A DNA stretch of 64,000 nt, from the NCBI RefSeq assembly GCF_004664715.2, contig NC_051076.1, forward strand, positions 310,001-374,000. The letters are read 5' to 3'. A program made the position numbers and the translations under genes. The notes under the pieces were generated by a model. That model was given only the letters and a program-made list of their open reading frames with translations. It ran no database searches and had not been told where the DNA came from. This DNA comes from Peromyscus leucopus (lineage: Eukaryota; Chordata; Mammalia; Rodentia; Cricetidae). Of the stretch, positions 10,629 to 21,994 are shown in pieces (the first letter of the stretch is position 1; each line of letters begins with the position of its first letter).

Positions 10629-10810
10629 TTTTTTTTTTTTTTTTTTTTATTTATTTTTTTGGTTTTTCGAGACAGGGTTCCTCTATGTAGCTTTCTTTGC
10701 ACCTTTCCTGGAGCTCACTTGGTAGCCCAGGCTGGCCTCGAACTCACAGAGATCTGCCTGCCTCTGCCTCCCGAGTGCTGGGATTAAAGGCGTGCGCCGC
10801 CACCGCCCGG
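10629..10810 (-). mobile_element. B1 SINE, near full length
   Basis: Poly-T, then TTTTTCGAGACAGGGTTCC, GGTAGCCCAGGCTGGCCTCG, GTGCTGGGATTAAAGGCGTG and CACCGCCCGG. A target duplication of TTAAGAG(T/A)TTTT flanks it (about 10617 and 10812). It is close to the young-looking B1 at 31070. Confidence 0.95.
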
Positions 10811-10825
10811 TTTAAGAGATTTTTA

Positions 10826-11349
10826 AAGGTTTTCAATTGATTCAGAGGACACTTGATGCAGAACAAACTGTCTCCAAGATATGTTCAACTTGGTTTCTCT
10901 GCCTTATGGACACCAGCAGCAGGGAGCTGCCTTTGTCTGTGCGGTTGGAGTCCCAGCGGCATCTCTCCAGTGGCGCTTCGTTGGCGACTGGCCACTCCTA
11001 AGAAGATTTGAACTACTTATCTGCACAGACAAATCTCTTTAGGACTTGATTCATGCTCCAATGTCCCAGCCCACCTTCTCCCACCACTCTATAAGGCCCT
11101 CACCCCTCCCTCTAGCTTCTGCTTGACAAGGCTTAGTTGTCCCTGATGGCTATTCGTGCCAGGGGAGAGCTGACACTTTCTGGTGAACATCCATTCTTCA
11201 TGATCTAACTTGAATGTAATTTCTTCTGCTAAGTTTTATCTGTCTGTTCCACTTACAATCTCCTCTTCTGCTTTACTTTAGAAAATTATCCATTTTTTCC
11301 CTCCAAGGATCAGAATTTTCAGTCTCACCCCTGACCTACATAAAGGGGA
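10826..11349. other. Unannotated intergenic sequence
   Basis: Repeat-free as far as I can see, with moderate GC content. No coding signature. Confidence 0.45.
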
Positions 11350-12450
11350 GATGAGCTAGAAAGTGAATTAAACACCAATAGCTAATGATTTAAGCAATCA
11401 TGCCTATGAAATGAAACCTGTATAAAATTCCTACCTGATATAGCTCTTACCTATGTAAAACTCACAAGTGTCAGGAAACCTCTGGTGAATGTACCATGTG
11501 TTGGGCTGGAGCTAAATACCTATTCCATGCTTTGGAAAGTTCCTATGTTCTGGACCATTGGGATCTTCATGTGGCTGTTTATTCCTATCCCACAATATCC
11601 TTCATAGCAAAGTGATAAATATAGTCAACATGTATTTCCTTAAGTTTTTGGAGATTTGGGCAACTTATGAAACCTAAAGGGCTATGGGGACTCCAAGTTT
11701 GTAGTCAAGCTGGATAGAAAGGAAAGTAATCCAGGCATCCACTGCCATCTGGGATTAGCCCTGAAATAGGGCTGCATTCTATGTAACCATCCCTCATTCT
11801 GTGTGTCTACACTGACTCTGAGTGTTTGTTGTGGAATATTACTTTAACCATGTAAAGGTGTGTTATATTTGTTTATGCTGCATTTGTTCAACAACATAAG
11901 ATGTGTTAATTTGTTTCCCCTTGCCTGCTTAGGTCACCTGATTGGTCTAATAAAATAGCTAAAATAAAATAGCTAATAACTAGGCAGGAGAGGCACAGGT
12001 GGGGCTGGTGGGCAGAGAGAGTAAGGAGGAGGAGTCGTCTGGGCTCCAGAGGAGAAGAGAATGAGGGAGAAAGAGAGGGAAATGCCTGGGGTCAGCCAGC
12101 CAGGCTTCAGCCAGTCAGCCAGGCACAGAGTAGGAAGTACAGAATGAAAGAAAGGTAAAAAGCCCTGAGGCAAGACGTAGATGAAGAGAAACATGCTAAG
12201 TTAAGTTAAAAGAGGTAGCGGGACAAGCATAGATAAGGCTGAGCATTCATTATTAATAAGAAGTGTCCATGTCATGATTTGGGAGAAGTTGGTGGACTAA
12301 AAGAAAGGGTATTACAGGTAGTTAGCATTAATAGTTAAATTAAATTCTAAGACACACATCTTGTATCTGTGGAGCACTGAAGAACTGTTCGGTGTCTAAA
12401 TTCAAGCATTGTATTTGGTGTTGGAAGTTGAATTGAGCAGGGAAATCATT
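11350..12450 (+). mobile_element. Ancient ERVL-type LTR fragment, interrupted
   Basis: Contains TTAAGCAATCATGCCTATGAAATGAA and, further on, TTCATGTGGCTGTTTATTCCTATC, TAGCAAAGTGATAAATATAGTCAA and, past the insertion, TTTGGTGTTGGAAGTTGAATTGAG (12413-12436). This order matches an old mammalian LTR seen across orders, but I cannot name it. A younger LTR (11827-12316) splits it. Confidence 0.5.
11827..12316 (+). mobile_element. Solo LTR, rodent ERV (same family as 24063-24600)
   Basis: Begins TGTTGTGGAATATTACTTTA and ends ATTACA. Shared blocks with the 24063 LTR are TTTGTTTATGCTG, CCTGATTGGTCTAATAAA, GGCAGGAGAGGCACAGG and GCTGAGCATTCATTATTAATAAG. TG...CA ends are present. No convincing 6-bp target duplication was found (AGTGTT versus GGTAGT). 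No internal ERV sequence is attached. Confidence 0.82.
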
Positions 12451-12523
12451 TTCCTAGAAATGCTATGGACAGATGGAAGGAAAGACAGAAAGAAAGGAAT
12501 TGGTACCATATTAATCAGCTTTC

Positions 12524-12835
12524 TGTGTTGTAGCATATTTGAGACAAATCAACTTAAAGAGAGGAATGGTTTGTTTTAGCAACAGTTTTGAATGTCTCCA
12601 TCTACGAGCAAGTGACCCTATTGCTATGAGTCTACAGTAGCTCAGCACATCATGGCGGAAGTAGGTGGCAAAGGCGCAGGACCACTTTGTCTTACAGGAG
12701 AAAAAGGGAGAAGAGACCAGCATCCTATCATCCTAATTTGAGGGGTCACATCCACTGACCTAAGACTTCCCACTGAACCTCATTTTCTTAATAGTTTCAA
12801 CAACATCCAATCAGCACACACTGAGGACCCTAACT
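12524..12835 (+). mobile_element. Rodent repeat related to the 5641 element
   Basis: TTTCTGTGTTGTAGCATATTTG, AACTTAAAGAGAGGAATGG, ATCATGGCGGAAGTAGG, then an end reading CCTAACTTAGAA. The plan follows a common rodent medium-copy repeat. Diverged; family name uncertain. Confidence 0.6.
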
Positions 12836-12855
12836 TAGAACCTAGGGCCTTCACC

Positions 12856-14065
12856 ACTATACCACTCTTGGGATATATCCAAAGGATGCTCCATCCTACC
12901 ACAAGGACACCTGTTCAACTCTGCTCATAGCAGCTTTATTCATAATAGCCAGAAACTGGAACAACCCAGATGTTCCTCAACCAAAGAATGGATAAAGAAA
13001 ATGCGACACATTCACACAGTGGAGTATTACACAGCTGTAAAAACACATTAGCATTATGAAATTTTCAGGCAATGGATGGAACAAGAAAAAAATCCAAAAG
13101 ACAAACATGGTACATACTCACTTGTGCGTGGGCATTACCTGTTCAGTCTGCTAAGGACAGGATAACTGGCAAACCCGAGAGGCTAAATAACAAGGAGCGC
13201 TCAAGGGAGGGCTCATGGCTCTCCCTGGGAAGGGGAAACCAAACAGGTTTTGTGGGTGGACAGGGGTGGGGAGAGTTGGGAGGGTGGCGCAGGCAGGGAT
13301 GTAATGATCAGATAGAGAGTACTGGGAGAGACTACTGGAATTGGGGCAGTGATGTAGAAACCCAGTCAATGGAAACTCCATGGAATCTATGAGAGTGACC
13401 CAAGTGAAAACTCCTAGCAATGGGGGATACGAAGCCTAAATGAACCATCTTCTATTACCAGGCAAGGCTCTCAGCAGTGGGACTGAGATATCATCTCAGC
13501 TATCAACTGATGTGTCAACTGAAATATTAACCAAACCTTTGAGCTAAAATCTGTCTTGCCTCCAAGATGTGCTGAGGTAATGGTGGCATAGAAATTGTGG
13601 AAGTGGCCAACCAATGGCTGGTCCAACTTGAGGTCCACACACAAGAGGAGGCCCACGCCTGATGCTGCCCACGCCTGATGGATGGCCAGGAGCCAGAGCT
13701 TGTACAGCCCAGAGACCTAGGATAGAATCAAACATGACTGACAAAAAAAAAAAAGTCGATGAAATGATTCCTAGTATGTTCATTTATACTCATTGATTGG
13801 TGCCTAGCCCGATTGTCATCAGAGGCACCATGCAGCAACTGGCAGAAGCAGATGGCAGATACTCTCAGCCAAACATTAGGTGGAGCCAGAGGAATCCCAC
13901 AGAAGAGGGGAAGGAAAGACTGTAGGAGCCAGGGGGACCGAGCACACCAGGAGAACACAGCCCACAGAATCAACTAAGCAGGGCTCATCGGGGCTCACAG
14001 AGACTGAAGAGACATCAGGGGCCCTGCAGGGGTCTGAGCTAGGTCCTTTCGCGCGCGCGCGCGCG

Positions 14066-14115
<50 letters not shown>

Positions 14116-14425
14116 GGTTGTGCAGCTCAGTGTGCTTGTAGGACTAACAGTGGGAGTGGCGCTGTCTCTGACTCTTTTTCCTGCTCTTGGGACCCTTTTC
14201 CTCCTACAGGGTTGCTCTGTCCAGTCTTAATATGAGGGCTTGTGCCTAGTCTTATTGTAACTTTGTTATGCCACATTGGGTTGACACCCCTGGGAGGTTT
14301 GCTCTTTTATATGAAGGGAAAGGGAGGAGTAGTGGATTTGGGGGACAGGGAAGGTGAGTAGGGGTCTGGGGTGAAGTGGAGGGAGGGAAAATTGTGGTTT
14401 GGATGTAATGTATGAGCGAAGAATA
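12856..14425 (+). mobile_element. 5'-truncated L1 (Lx-like): ORF2 end and 3' UTR
   Basis: The 5' part (12870-13120) encodes the end of ORF2, with TGCTCATAGCAGCTTTATTC and AATGGATAAAGAAAATGCG. The 3' UTR follows, carrying a microsatellite at 14050-14113, the TCTTGGGACCCTTTTCCTCC and GGGTTGCTCTGTCCAGTC blocks and a terminal AAGAATAAAAACAAAC tail. Frames are broken. It is the longest L1 3' end in the window. Confidence 0.9.
14050..14113 (+). repeat. (CG)n(CA)n compound microsatellite
   Basis: About 12 CG dinucleotides (14050-14073) pass directly into about 20 CA dinucleotides (14074-14113). Both are alternating purine-pyrimidine, so the tract could adopt Z-DNA. It sits inside the L1 3' UTR. Confidence 0.97.
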
Positions 14426-14452
14426 AAAACAAACAAACAAACAACAACAAAC
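14425..14452 (+). repeat. (AAAC)n L1 tail
   Basis: Short AAAC/AAC repeat marking the tail of the preceding L1. Confidence 0.85.
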
Positions 14453-14887
14453 TCTGGGGCCTTCAGGTGACATTTAAAATATGCCCCCAGGAGCCACAGT
14501 AGCAATGCACTGTTAGGGCAAACTCCACACTCTGAATATGAGGCTCTACCCACTAGAGGGAATACATGCCTGGTGCTGTAAGCTCAGTTAACAACCTGTA
14601 CCTGCAGAGGTCAAGTGAGCAATTTGGTGACTTCTAAATATCTATGTCACTACCCATAGGCAAGAGCTGTTGGTTTAATCTCAGGCTTAATCAAAGTAGC
14701 TTCTTTTGCAGTGAATGGCTTTGAATGAAGGAGCCCGTGTTTGCCCAAGATTTGAGAATAAGAGAAAGCTGATGTAAGGCTCAGGGAACACCAAAGAAAA
14801 AGGAAAGGTTGTGTATAAGAGCCACAAGAAAGAGTCAAGGGCTGCAAAATGCCATCTCTAGACTCAAAACAAGTGTAGTTACCACTC
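14453..14887. other. Unannotated intergenic sequence
   Basis: No recognised repeat or gene. The open frames are short and overlap on both strands without features. Confidence 0.45.
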
Positions 14888-14986
14888 TGGACCCTCATAA
14901 CACTGGCCCTGACAACAACACTGGACCCTCATAACACTGGCCCTGACAACAACACTGGACCCTCATAACACTGGCCCTGACAACAA
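14888..14986 (+). repeat. Three tandem copies of a 34-bp unit
   Basis: Units start at 14888, 14922 and 14956 with TGGACCCTCATAACACTGG and end GACAACAACAC. The third copy is truncated by three bases. Shared positions are identical by eye, indicating a recent amplification. Confidence 0.97.
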
Positions 14987-14989
14987 GTC

Positions 14990-16120
14990 ACATGTGTAGA
15001 GGACCTTTACTGTTGGCTGTTGATAGATTCTTGGAGAGGGGAATCATTTGTTGTCACTTGTGTATCCACTATACCTGGTAACATGGCTGACCAACTAGAA
15101 CGTAATGCTCCCTTGGCTCGTTTGATAGTCTGCTCTACTGAGAATACAGGAAATTAAAGAAATTTCAGTCTATAAAATTATAAACAACTTGTGAGTACTC
15201 TAATATTGATTTAGCCTTGCTTTCAAATTTAAACAATTGAGTTTAGAAATACTTGCTTGCCATCTTTACCTTACTATACTTAGGTTCGGTTTGATTAAGC
15301 AGTATTAAGCTACACATTACTGTACAAACTTTTACCTAAAACTATTAGGATCATTTTTAAAATTCAGATTATTTTAGATTTTTGAAAGTCAATAAAACAC
15401 ATACTCTGTTTATCGGGTTACTTTCTAACAGGTTCAAAGTTAGAACTGTACTCTAAAATCAAATACATTCATATATCTACAGCAAAACATAAGCAGTTAT
15501 TTCAAGTGAGATAAATTAAGACTGTAATTTATTAAAAAAAAAAGCTCTAATTGAATAGTTTTGTGCATATCACAGTTTCAGTCAAGAGACTGTCAGTTTG
15601 TGTTTTATTTTCATAGATATTTGGTCCATGTAATTAAAAAAACTAAAATAGCCAATAGTGGTTAGAAATGATTATGGGTAGTTATATATCCTAGTTTTAG
15701 ATGATTTATCCTTTTGTTTGCTTGTTTGTTTTCTCTTTTTCTTATTGGTGTATCAATGCCAATATAGACTCACTTCTCCAAAGCAATGGAGCATATTTCC
15801 ATTTGGAAGAAGAGAGAGAGAAGAAGAGATTTTTAAGACAACAAATGATAGGAATGAATTAAAACAAATCAATCTGCAGATGCTTAATTATGCTATTTAT
15901 GATGTATAAATTAAATCAGAAACTATACATTAAATGTTTGCTAGGAGAACACCATTGTATGCTATGTGATCTATGTTTTATCTTACATTCTGGTTAAATG
16001 ACTCCAGTATAAGATGTAATCTATCTTTAGTGACTGCAAACTGCAGCTCAAAGTTGGAGCTAGATCTTGCAAAAATTCAAAACCCTTTATGAACAAATCA
16101 TTCTTCATTAGAAATTGAGA
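14990..16120. other. Unannotated AT-rich sequence
   Basis: About 1.1 kb without a recognised repeat or gene. Confidence 0.45.
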
Positions 16121-16126
16121 ACTGAT

Positions 16127-16596
16127 TATAGTGATATTTTATTTGTACTGAAATGTGATTTGTATGTTAATAAATAAAGTTGCCTAGGGGTCAGAGCTAT
16201 TAGCAAGCCATCTTGAAAGCTGGGCGATGGTGGTGCACACCTTTAATCCCAGCACTTGGTAGGCAGAGCTAGGTAGATCTCTGTGTGTTCAAGGATACAT
16301 CCAGCATTGGAGACACACGCATTTAATCTCAATACCAACCATAGAAGACCTGGAGGTCAGTACAGACAGGCAGTGACTAGGAGGTCATGTGGTTGGATTT
16401 ACAACCAATGAGAAGGCAGAACAGAAACTCTATAAAAAAGACAGACACAGGAAGTAGGTCTCTTTCGGAGAGGCCCAACAACAGCAACAGTGAAGGGTGA
16501 GGTTTTTAGCTCTTAGCTATTGCTCTGACCTATTGGCTTTCATCTCTGTATTGGCTCTGTGTTTCTTATTTAATAAGACAGTTGGTTACATCTACA
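16127..16596 (+). mobile_element. Solo LTR containing a B1-like segment
   Basis: Flanked by the exact 6-bp duplication ACTGAT (16121-16126 and 16597-16602), the size used by class II ERVs. The 5' end reads TATAGTGATATTTT, a likely decayed TG start; the 3' end reads CATCTACA. Bases 16214-16300 contain a B1-like core (GGTGGTGCACACCTTTAATC, GGTAGATCTCTGTG). Late elements include TATAAAAAAG and a terminal ATTTAATAAGAC. No ERV coding is attached. Confidence 0.75.
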
Positions 16597-16602
16597 ACTG
16601 AT

Positions 16603-17319
16603 ATAGGTTGGCATGGGCAGGGGTCAAGCAGGTTTTGTGAAGGAGGTGCATCTTGAAAGGTTGCACAAATCCAGGTGAAGACATAAGTGAGTACATGTTC
16701 CATTGAGAGGGTCCCTGTGCATAGAGCAACCCATGGATCAGTCTTGTCATGGGCCACTTGTGGAAAACCTATGCTTGATGGGGATGATCTGGATTTGGTA
16801 CGTTACACAACTAGATATCACTGCATATTCTTGAGTTGAAAAACAAACCCTAAGATTCAATGAGTGTAAAGCTTACTGGAACAATAGTTAAGAAGGCTGT
16901 TGAAATAATCTATGTAGGTATGGAATAAGGGCTAATATTGATGAGGTATTTGAGGAATATGAAGAAGAAATGATAATTCAGGAGAAAAAAAAGTTTAAGA
17001 GGGCATGAAGTCAAATGTCAAAGAAAACTGGCCTTTTTATTTTTTAACCTGTTTAGACTTAGGACAGCTGTGAGACTGGAGAAGGCCACAGAGGAGTCTC
17101 CTAAGGAGGAGACAACGACTTAAAAGGAAGAAAGAAGTCTGAGAACAGATTTACCTTGTAGAAGGCAGTTTCCAGGCATCCACATCACATCTTCTACTGT
17201 GATAATTTGCCAGGAACTTTTAAACATCAAAATTATGGTAGCTACCAAGTCACTAAAACATTCTCAAGCATAAATAAAAATAAAGGAGCATAATGGACAC
17301 ACAATGGATTGAAGGACTC
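16603..17319. other. Unannotated intergenic sequence
   Basis: No recognised repeat or gene; purine-rich in 16980-17150. Confidence 0.45.
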
Positions 17320-17640
17320 AGTCTCTGCAATCCCTTTGTAGTGCCACTGTTAGAAGACAGGTCCTTTGGGAGATAGTTCCACCATGAGAGTGGAGTCCTC
17401 ACAAATTGAATAATATCCTTGTAAAAAAAAAAAGAAATCCAGAGGACTCTCACCTCTTTCTCACCATGTGAAGATGCAATGGGAGACTGGTTGTCTACAA
17501 CCTAGAGAGGACCTTCATCAGAGTCTGGGCATGGTGGCACTCTGACCTCGGACTGCAGTCCTCTAAACTGTGAGGAAGACATGTTTAAACCACCAGGTCT
17601 ATGGAAGTTTGTGACTGCAACCTGAAGAACGTACCAGGAA
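17320..17640 (+). mobile_element. MaLR-like (MST/MLT1-type) LTR remnant
   Basis: GGGAGATAGTTCCACCATGAG, CTTTCTCACCATGTGAAGATG, GGCACTCTGACCTCGGACTG, and CTCTAAACTGTGAGGAAGAC...AAACCACCAGGTCTATGG follow the order of the MaLR LTR consensus. Diverged; boundaries approximate. Confidence 0.65.
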
Positions 17641-18028
17641 AATGAGCATGCAAAAATACAGTTTATAATGACTTCACACAGTGTTGAACCAAAGCTCCAA
17701 GAGTCACCAGAGTTAACATGAGAGTATTTGAAAAGTGCAGCTAATTAGAACCTGCCAGTCCAAAGGAATCATTGCATCCAAAGGAATCACTGCAAAGTAA
17801 ATCATTGCATCACAGCAAAAGGAATTCAAGCCATTTATTTCATTTTCAATTTTTCAGACTTTATTTAATGACCAGTTCAAGGTTAACTGCCAGAAATTCC
17901 TTTCTTATATGATACTAATGCCTCTTCAACCCATGTCCATCAGGAAAAATAAGTTTTCTTATGCATCTTTGTTAATAACACTCCAAAGTTGTAGCTCTAA
18001 ATAACCCTGCCCTGTTCTTTGTCATTAC
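17641..18028. other. Unannotated sequence
   Basis: Contains a short direct duplication (CCAAAGGAATCATTGCATCCAAAGG, about 17760). Otherwise nothing recognised; it may include diverged L1 sequence leading into the next feature. Confidence 0.4.
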
Positions 18029-18430
18029 AGATTAGTTTTCTAGAACTTTGTATTATATTAACAGGATCAGATAGTACATCATCTTTTGTCTTTGATTCTT
18101 TCAGGTTAGTTTTCTAGAACTTTTTATTATATTAATGGGATCCTATAGTAAACCATCTTTTGTCTTTAATTCTTTCACTTAGCAGGTTTTAGAGATTCAT
18201 ATTCTTGAGTCATTAATATTTTGTTGTGTTTTTCAGGTAGTATTTAATAACAAAGATGTATCACAATTACATATTCATTTCATAGTTCATGGACATTTAA
18301 GTTGGTTGCATCACGTTTGTTGCTATGAACACTTGAAACCACATTTTGCTATGGACACATACTGTGAAATTTGGGGAAATTACCTAGGATTGAATTGTCC
18401 TATCTTTAACCTCATGAGGTGTGACTGTCA
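18029..18430 (-). mobile_element. Ancient L1 3' region with a 74-bp tandem duplication
   Basis: In reverse orientation it matches the end of ORF2 and 3' UTR of old mammalian L1s: TTCTTTCACTTAGCAGG, TCATGGACATTTAAGTTGG, TTGCTATGAACACTTG and ACCTAGGATTGAATTG. A 74-bp unit is duplicated in tandem at 18029-18102 and 18103-18176. Confidence 0.7.
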
Positions 18431-18524
18431 GATTGATTCCTGAGCTGGTTTAGCCAGTTTCTCCAGTCCCATGCATGTGTTCTCTCTACCTGTCTTTCTC
18501 TCTGTCTCTCTGTATCTGTCTTGT

Positions 18525-18752
18525 CTGTGTGTGGTGCTGAGAACTGAACCCAGGGCTTTTCACATGTGAGGCAAGTGCTCCATCACCGGGATACATTCCT
18601 AGCCCTTTCTACCTTAGTTTTGAGACACAGTCTTGTCAAATTGTCCAGGCTAGCTTTGAGCTTACTATGTAGCACAAGCAAGCCTTGGATTTGTAATCCT
18701 CCTGCTTGAGTCACCCAAGTAGACAGATTTAAAGGCATGTGTCACCTTAGCT
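18525..18752 (-). mobile_element. B4-like composite SINE (ID + B1)
   Basis: The ID part reads GGTGCTGAGAACTGAACCCAGGGC and CAAGTGCTCCATCACCGGGATACATTCC. A B1-like part follows: TTTTGAGACACAGTCTTG, TTGTCCAGGCTAGCTTTGAG and AAAGGCATGTGTCACC. An ID head joined to a B1 body is the plan of B4, in reverse. Confidence 0.82.
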
Positions 18753-19082
18753 AATCGATGTCTGGGCTTTAGTTGGGGTGGTATGGGTTTATCGAATATT
18801 TTGGAAGGATTATTATTTTTAAAATTGTTCCAAAGCTATGGTCACATAGGCTGCCCTAGTTGAACTCAGTGGGCGACAGAACAAAACAGGAAGACATGAA
18901 TGAGTCAGTGGGCTGTAAGGGTAGGGTTGACAGTGGTGCAGTAAGAGGATCAGGAATGCTCCTTGTTATCATGGAACAAGTTTAATGAAAATTGAATCTT
19001 TAATTCTGGTGTGTCCTCAATTTATTCATTTCACTTCTCTTTTGAAGTCTTTTCATTTCTTTGGTGGTATTTTGCAGGATTT
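18753..19082. other. Unannotated sequence
   Basis: No recognised repeat or gene. Confidence 0.45.
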
Positions 19083-19242
19083 TTTGTTTGTTTGTTCTTT
19101 TTGAGATGGGAGCTTAGGATGTAGTCCTGTCTTGAACTCTCTATGTAGACCAGGCTAGACTCAAGCTCATAGAGATCCACCTGATTCTGTCTCAGGAGTG
19201 TGGGGATTAAAGGCAGGTATGTACCACCATGCTTGGCATATT
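19083..19242 (-). mobile_element. Diverged B1 SINE
   Basis: TTTTTGAGATGGGAGCTTAGG, TATGTAGACCAGGCTAGAC, CATAGAGATCCACCTG, GGGGATTAAAGGCAGG. It is immediately followed by a B2-type SINE in the same orientation. Confidence 0.88.
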
Positions 19243-19254
19243 TTACAGGTTTTT

Positions 19255-19485
19255 AAATTTTGTTATTATTATTATTTTATTTTATGTGTTTTGAATGTTT
19301 TGCCTGCATGTATGTCTATGTATCATGAGTGTGTCTGGTATTCTAGGAGGCCAGAGGAAGGCATCAGTTTCCCTGAACTGGAGGTACAAGTGGTTGTCAC
19401 TACATGGGTGCTGGGAATTGAACCGAGTCTTCTGGAGAGGCAGCTAGTGCTCTTATCCACTAAGCCATCTCTCAAGCTCCTACTT
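19255..19485 (-). mobile_element. B2/B3-type SINE
   Basis: Reverse orientation: TTTTGCCTGCATGTATGTCT, GGAGGCCAGAGGAAGGCATC, ATGGGTGCTGGGAATTGAACC, GTGCTCTTATCCACTAAGCCATCTCTC. The terminal block is the tRNA-like head with its promoter boxes. Confidence 0.93.
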
Positions 19486-19539
19486 TATGGTTTTAACTAT
19501 AGAGGGAGGTAATCTACATACTTTGTTATGTTTATTTCT

Positions 19540-20000
19540 GAACATTTTATACTATTCTACATGGAAATGTACAATTAATATTCTACTGTAAATTGCCTTT
19601 TACTAGTATGTAGAGATAAATTTTTGTATTGACTTTTTATTCTGCATCATGGCTAAATTTATTATATTTCCTAGTTATTTATGGGTTCCTTGGAATTTTC
19701 TATATAGAATCTGCTCATCTGCAAATAGAAAGTCTTTTCTCTCTTTCTTGTCTTAGTGTACTAAAGATACTGAGTACAGTAGTAAATGAAGTGACAAGAC
19801 ATTCTTGTCCAATCTGTGTCATGTTAACTATGGGCTTTTCATAATCAAAATGAGTATGTTTCTTTTCATTCCTAATTTACCGAGTTCTTGTTGAGCTATG
19901 ATTTAGTTAGATGTTTTGCAGTATCTACAGCTATGACTAGATTTTTTCTCCTATATTCTTTTGATATGTGAATTGTTTTGATTGATTTTCAGGCACATGC
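19540..20000 (-). mobile_element. Ancient L1 ORF2 fragment
   Basis: Reverse-complement of the reverse-transcriptase coding region of old L1s: GTATTGACTTTTTATTCTGC, TCATCTGCAAATAGAAAG, GACAAGACATTCTTGTCC, TTACCGAGTTCTTGTTGAGC and a GTGAATTGTTTTGATTGATTTTC end. Heavily mutated; no intact coding. Confidence 0.8.
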
Positions 20001-20899
20001 AAATAATTTGACCTAAGCTGGAAAGAGAAGGATGGAATTCCAGGTAGAATGTATCGGTGCCGTAGAAAGTGGGAAGTGAAAATGTGTGTTAGGACATCCC
20101 TTGTCTACTACGGAGCCTTGAAAGCCAGCAGAAAACCCTCAAGTACTGGCTATTTTATGTAGCAAGGACAAGAATGAGACATACTCAAAAAGGAAAAATA
20201 ACCTTATAATAATATTTAAAAGTTTTTCACATTTATTGAGAGTACTCACTTTTAGTTGTTCTGACAATACCTTAAAAAGTCGGTAATTCAATATTAAATT
20301 CTATGAAACATTTCAAGTCAGTGCGCAAAACCTCATTTTTTGTTTTCCTCCTGAACGACATCCTGTTTGCAAGTAACTTATCTATGCCAAGTTATGTAAA
20401 AACTTAAATTCCTAGCTAAAAGTTTTAGAAGTAATCAGACTCCTTTATTATAAAAACAAATTTTTTTTTTATGATTAAATTTAACTGCAGTATTAGGCTA
20501 CTGCCTGATGCTTTTGATTTCATGAAAGTTCAATGTCATTCTAGAAAGAAAATATTTGGGTGTTTGGGGGCAGGACTAAGCATCCATTCCCACTAAAACT
20601 GAAACTAAAATGAAACAATAAATCATGAAAAAAATAATAGTTCCCATAAAAAATACAGTTTCCTAAAAGGTAAATTACAAAAGTATGCATTTACCCAATC
20701 ATTTGAAATACCATAATCATACAGTCTGCTCATCAAAAGACTTTTAAGACTCATTAAAATCATAAAACAATTCTAATTAAAACCACATTTAAATTGTTTC
20801 TCTAACTAACCTACACAGTACTTTAAATCAAACAAAAAAGTTGTATAAAAGATCCAATTAATTGTAAGTTTTTGTAAGAATTAAAGCCTAATTACTCTA
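20001..20899. other. Unannotated AT-rich sequence
   Basis: No recognised repeat or gene. Very AT-rich with several ATTAAA-type words. Confidence 0.45.
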
Positions 20900-21720
20900 T
20901 GATTAAGTTCCCCCAAAATGTAATCATCAATGGCTCTATTCAGAAGAATTAGCCTTCTGTACCCCAGATGCCAGTGCGGAACTGCAGCCACCCTTGACAC
21001 CAGCAAAGCTATTCATGTGAAATCAGCATGGCTGTGGAAACTTCTCCTCACCCCCACTGGGCTCCAAGTGGAGAGACCAAACAAAGCAGCTAGTTTATAC
21101 AGATAAACGGCTCCTTATCTGCACTTCCCTATCTGACTAAAGGAATATATGTTCATCGGCGAGTTAAAAAACAAAACAACTCCATCATCAGGGCAGGTTC
21201 TGGAAGCTGCGCTTATTTAAAAGATTCCCACATGTAGTTGGGAAAGATACAGGAGGGATGAAAACAAAAGAGATCCGCGGCTCACAGAGAAAGGGAGCTG
21301 GCCTTCTGAGGGGACGCGCCAAAGCAGTCCCTTCTGCTCCGTGCAACTTTGCTTTCTTACTCAGCTACTTGAAATGTTTTTCATTTTTATTAGCCCAACT
21401 TCCCACGGGAAAGAAAATAAAGCCCTGTGACATCGCTGCCTCTTGTGTGTTCTCCGAAACTAATTAACCCTATGAAGTTATTAGGGCGGCATCATTTTTT
21501 TCTATGACATCATGCAAGGTGAAGGTCACTTCTATAATATTCTGGGTTTCATTCATGTGGTGCATATCCCACAAAATATAATTTATTGTAATTTCCCTAG
21601 TGCCCTGATAGCCAAGTGATTAGTTATTATGGTACATAAAAAGCTCAGACATATCACACATGATTTATAGCCTCTATTTATGATAATCTAATTTTCTTTT
21701 ATGGTAAAAAGAAATTTACT
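20900..21720. promoter_or_regulatory. Candidate conserved non-coding element
   Basis: Repeat-free block with scattered CpGs retained (for example GATCCGCGGC near 21273). It has a CRE/AP-1-like TGACATCA (21505-21512) close to a nuclear-receptor half-site AAGGTCA (21522-21528), plus several TAATTA-type words. No credible exon was seen. Conservation is inferred, not measured. Confidence 0.35.
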
Positions 21721-21994
21721 ATTTATGTTTTATAGATTGTTATTTTGAGGAAATGATTATTTAAAGTATTTTTTCATATGGATACTTGCTGATTGTGAGG
21801 CATCTGGAGGCTGAGACACCCAAAGGATTGAGATAGAAGGGTACTTGCTTATCCGGTAGATAAGAGTGTTCTCTGAACATCCCAGGGCTGAAGCTAGACG
21901 CAGAGGTTGTTGACGGCTTAAGTGAGCCTTGCTTACCAACAGGCATCGGCGGCGAGGAGAATGTGGTTCTGGGGAACGGCAAGGAGCATGGAGT

